Assembly: GCF_047675955.1 (NCBI RefSeq)
Contig: NC_132926.1
Coordinates: 9,872,576 to 9,936,575 of the forward strand
Source of the DNA: Chlorocebus sabaeus
Taxonomy: Eukaryota > Chordata > Mammalia > Primates > Cercopithecidae
DNA length: 64,000 nucleotides
Direction: 5' to 3'
Shown: piece by piece, positions 63,836-64,000 of the stretch
How the letters are laid out: every line of letters starts with the position of its first letter
How positions within the stretch are numbered: position 1 is the first letter of the stretch
Program-made: the position numbers and the translations under genes
The notes under the pieces: model-generated
The model's input: only the letters and a program-made list of their open reading frames with translations
The model's database searches: none
Told to the model about the DNA's origin: nothing

Positions 63836-64000
63836 CCAGGTCTACCTGTGTCATACAAAGGAGTCCCTTCTGGGTCTTCCCTGTCACACACCAGGGCTCA
63901 AGACAAATCCTACAATATCACATGGGATAGGTTAAGATAATTTCTTGGAGAGAGGGGGCACTCACGTGAGCCAATGGTCAGTAAGAAGACAGGTAGCCCC
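63836..64000. other. Window end, nothing recognised
   Basis: No repeat or coding signal in the last 165 bp. Confidence 0.5.

Noticed and set aside
1..64000. Microbial gene cluster, phage or plasmid system
   Set aside because: Pervasive primate SINE/LINE/LTR content and absence of dense ORFs or ribosome-binding sites exclude a prokaryotic source.

Overview
This window reads as primate, most likely human, nuclear DNA. The evidence is many Alu elements (AluJ, AluS and at least one AluY-like copy) with poly(A) tails and target-site duplications (TSDs), together with mammalian-wide MIR and L2 copies, L1M and HAL1-like LINEs, MaLR/ERVL solo LTRs and hAT MITEs (MER5A, MER20, MER1). I found no protein-coding exon, no RNA gene, no CpG island and no prokaryotic-style gene. 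The longer open frames (about 150-190 codons) lie in GC-rich single-copy DNA or in repeats, match no family I recognise, and are treated as chance frames. The window is therefore best described as intergenic or intronic DNA, and its content is a layered record of repeat insertion and local rearrangement. Subfamily names are from memory of consensus sequences and were not checked by a search.

Layout. 1-8.3 kb: GC-moderate DNA with MIR/L2 fossils, a GC-box/G4 tract, a CCAT/CCGT array and a MaLR-type LTR. 8.3-11.2 kb: two 3' L1 fragments, one carrying an LTR that itself carries an Alu monomer. 11.2-18.1 kb: L2/MIR, three Alus or LTRs, and a 129-bp direct duplication (16227/17544). 18.1-19.3 kb: a three-level nest, MER5A split by an LTR split by an Alu whose tail grew into a GAAA/GAGA/GGGA microsatellite. 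19.3-31.7 kb: an Alu-free stretch rich in MIR and L2, with four more MaLR-type LTRs (one tentative), a 21-bp minisatellite and, at 30853-31626, a ~272-bp inverted duplication built into an LTR. 31.7-34.9 kb: a 5'-truncated L1 carrying four Alus, two of them tail to tail. 35-48.6 kb: mostly single-copy DNA with a CA repeat, MIRs, a possible retrocopy 3' end, a ~100-bp direct duplication (43947/44991), a 40-bp minisatellite and MER20. 48.6-59.9 kb: AT-rich block made by an antisense, roughly full-length L1M (~6.4 kb after removing inserts) inside an older antisense HAL1-like element. 59.9-64 kb: single-copy DNA, a CA repeat and an LTR split by an Alu.

No genes work together here. The strongest observations are structural: the inverted duplication whose arms span an LTR/flank junction (so it post-dates the LTR), the LINE-in-LINE nest with a reconstructable order of events, and three independent short local duplications of similar divergence (about 8-10% by eye). 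I found no sign of a previously undescribed molecular system.
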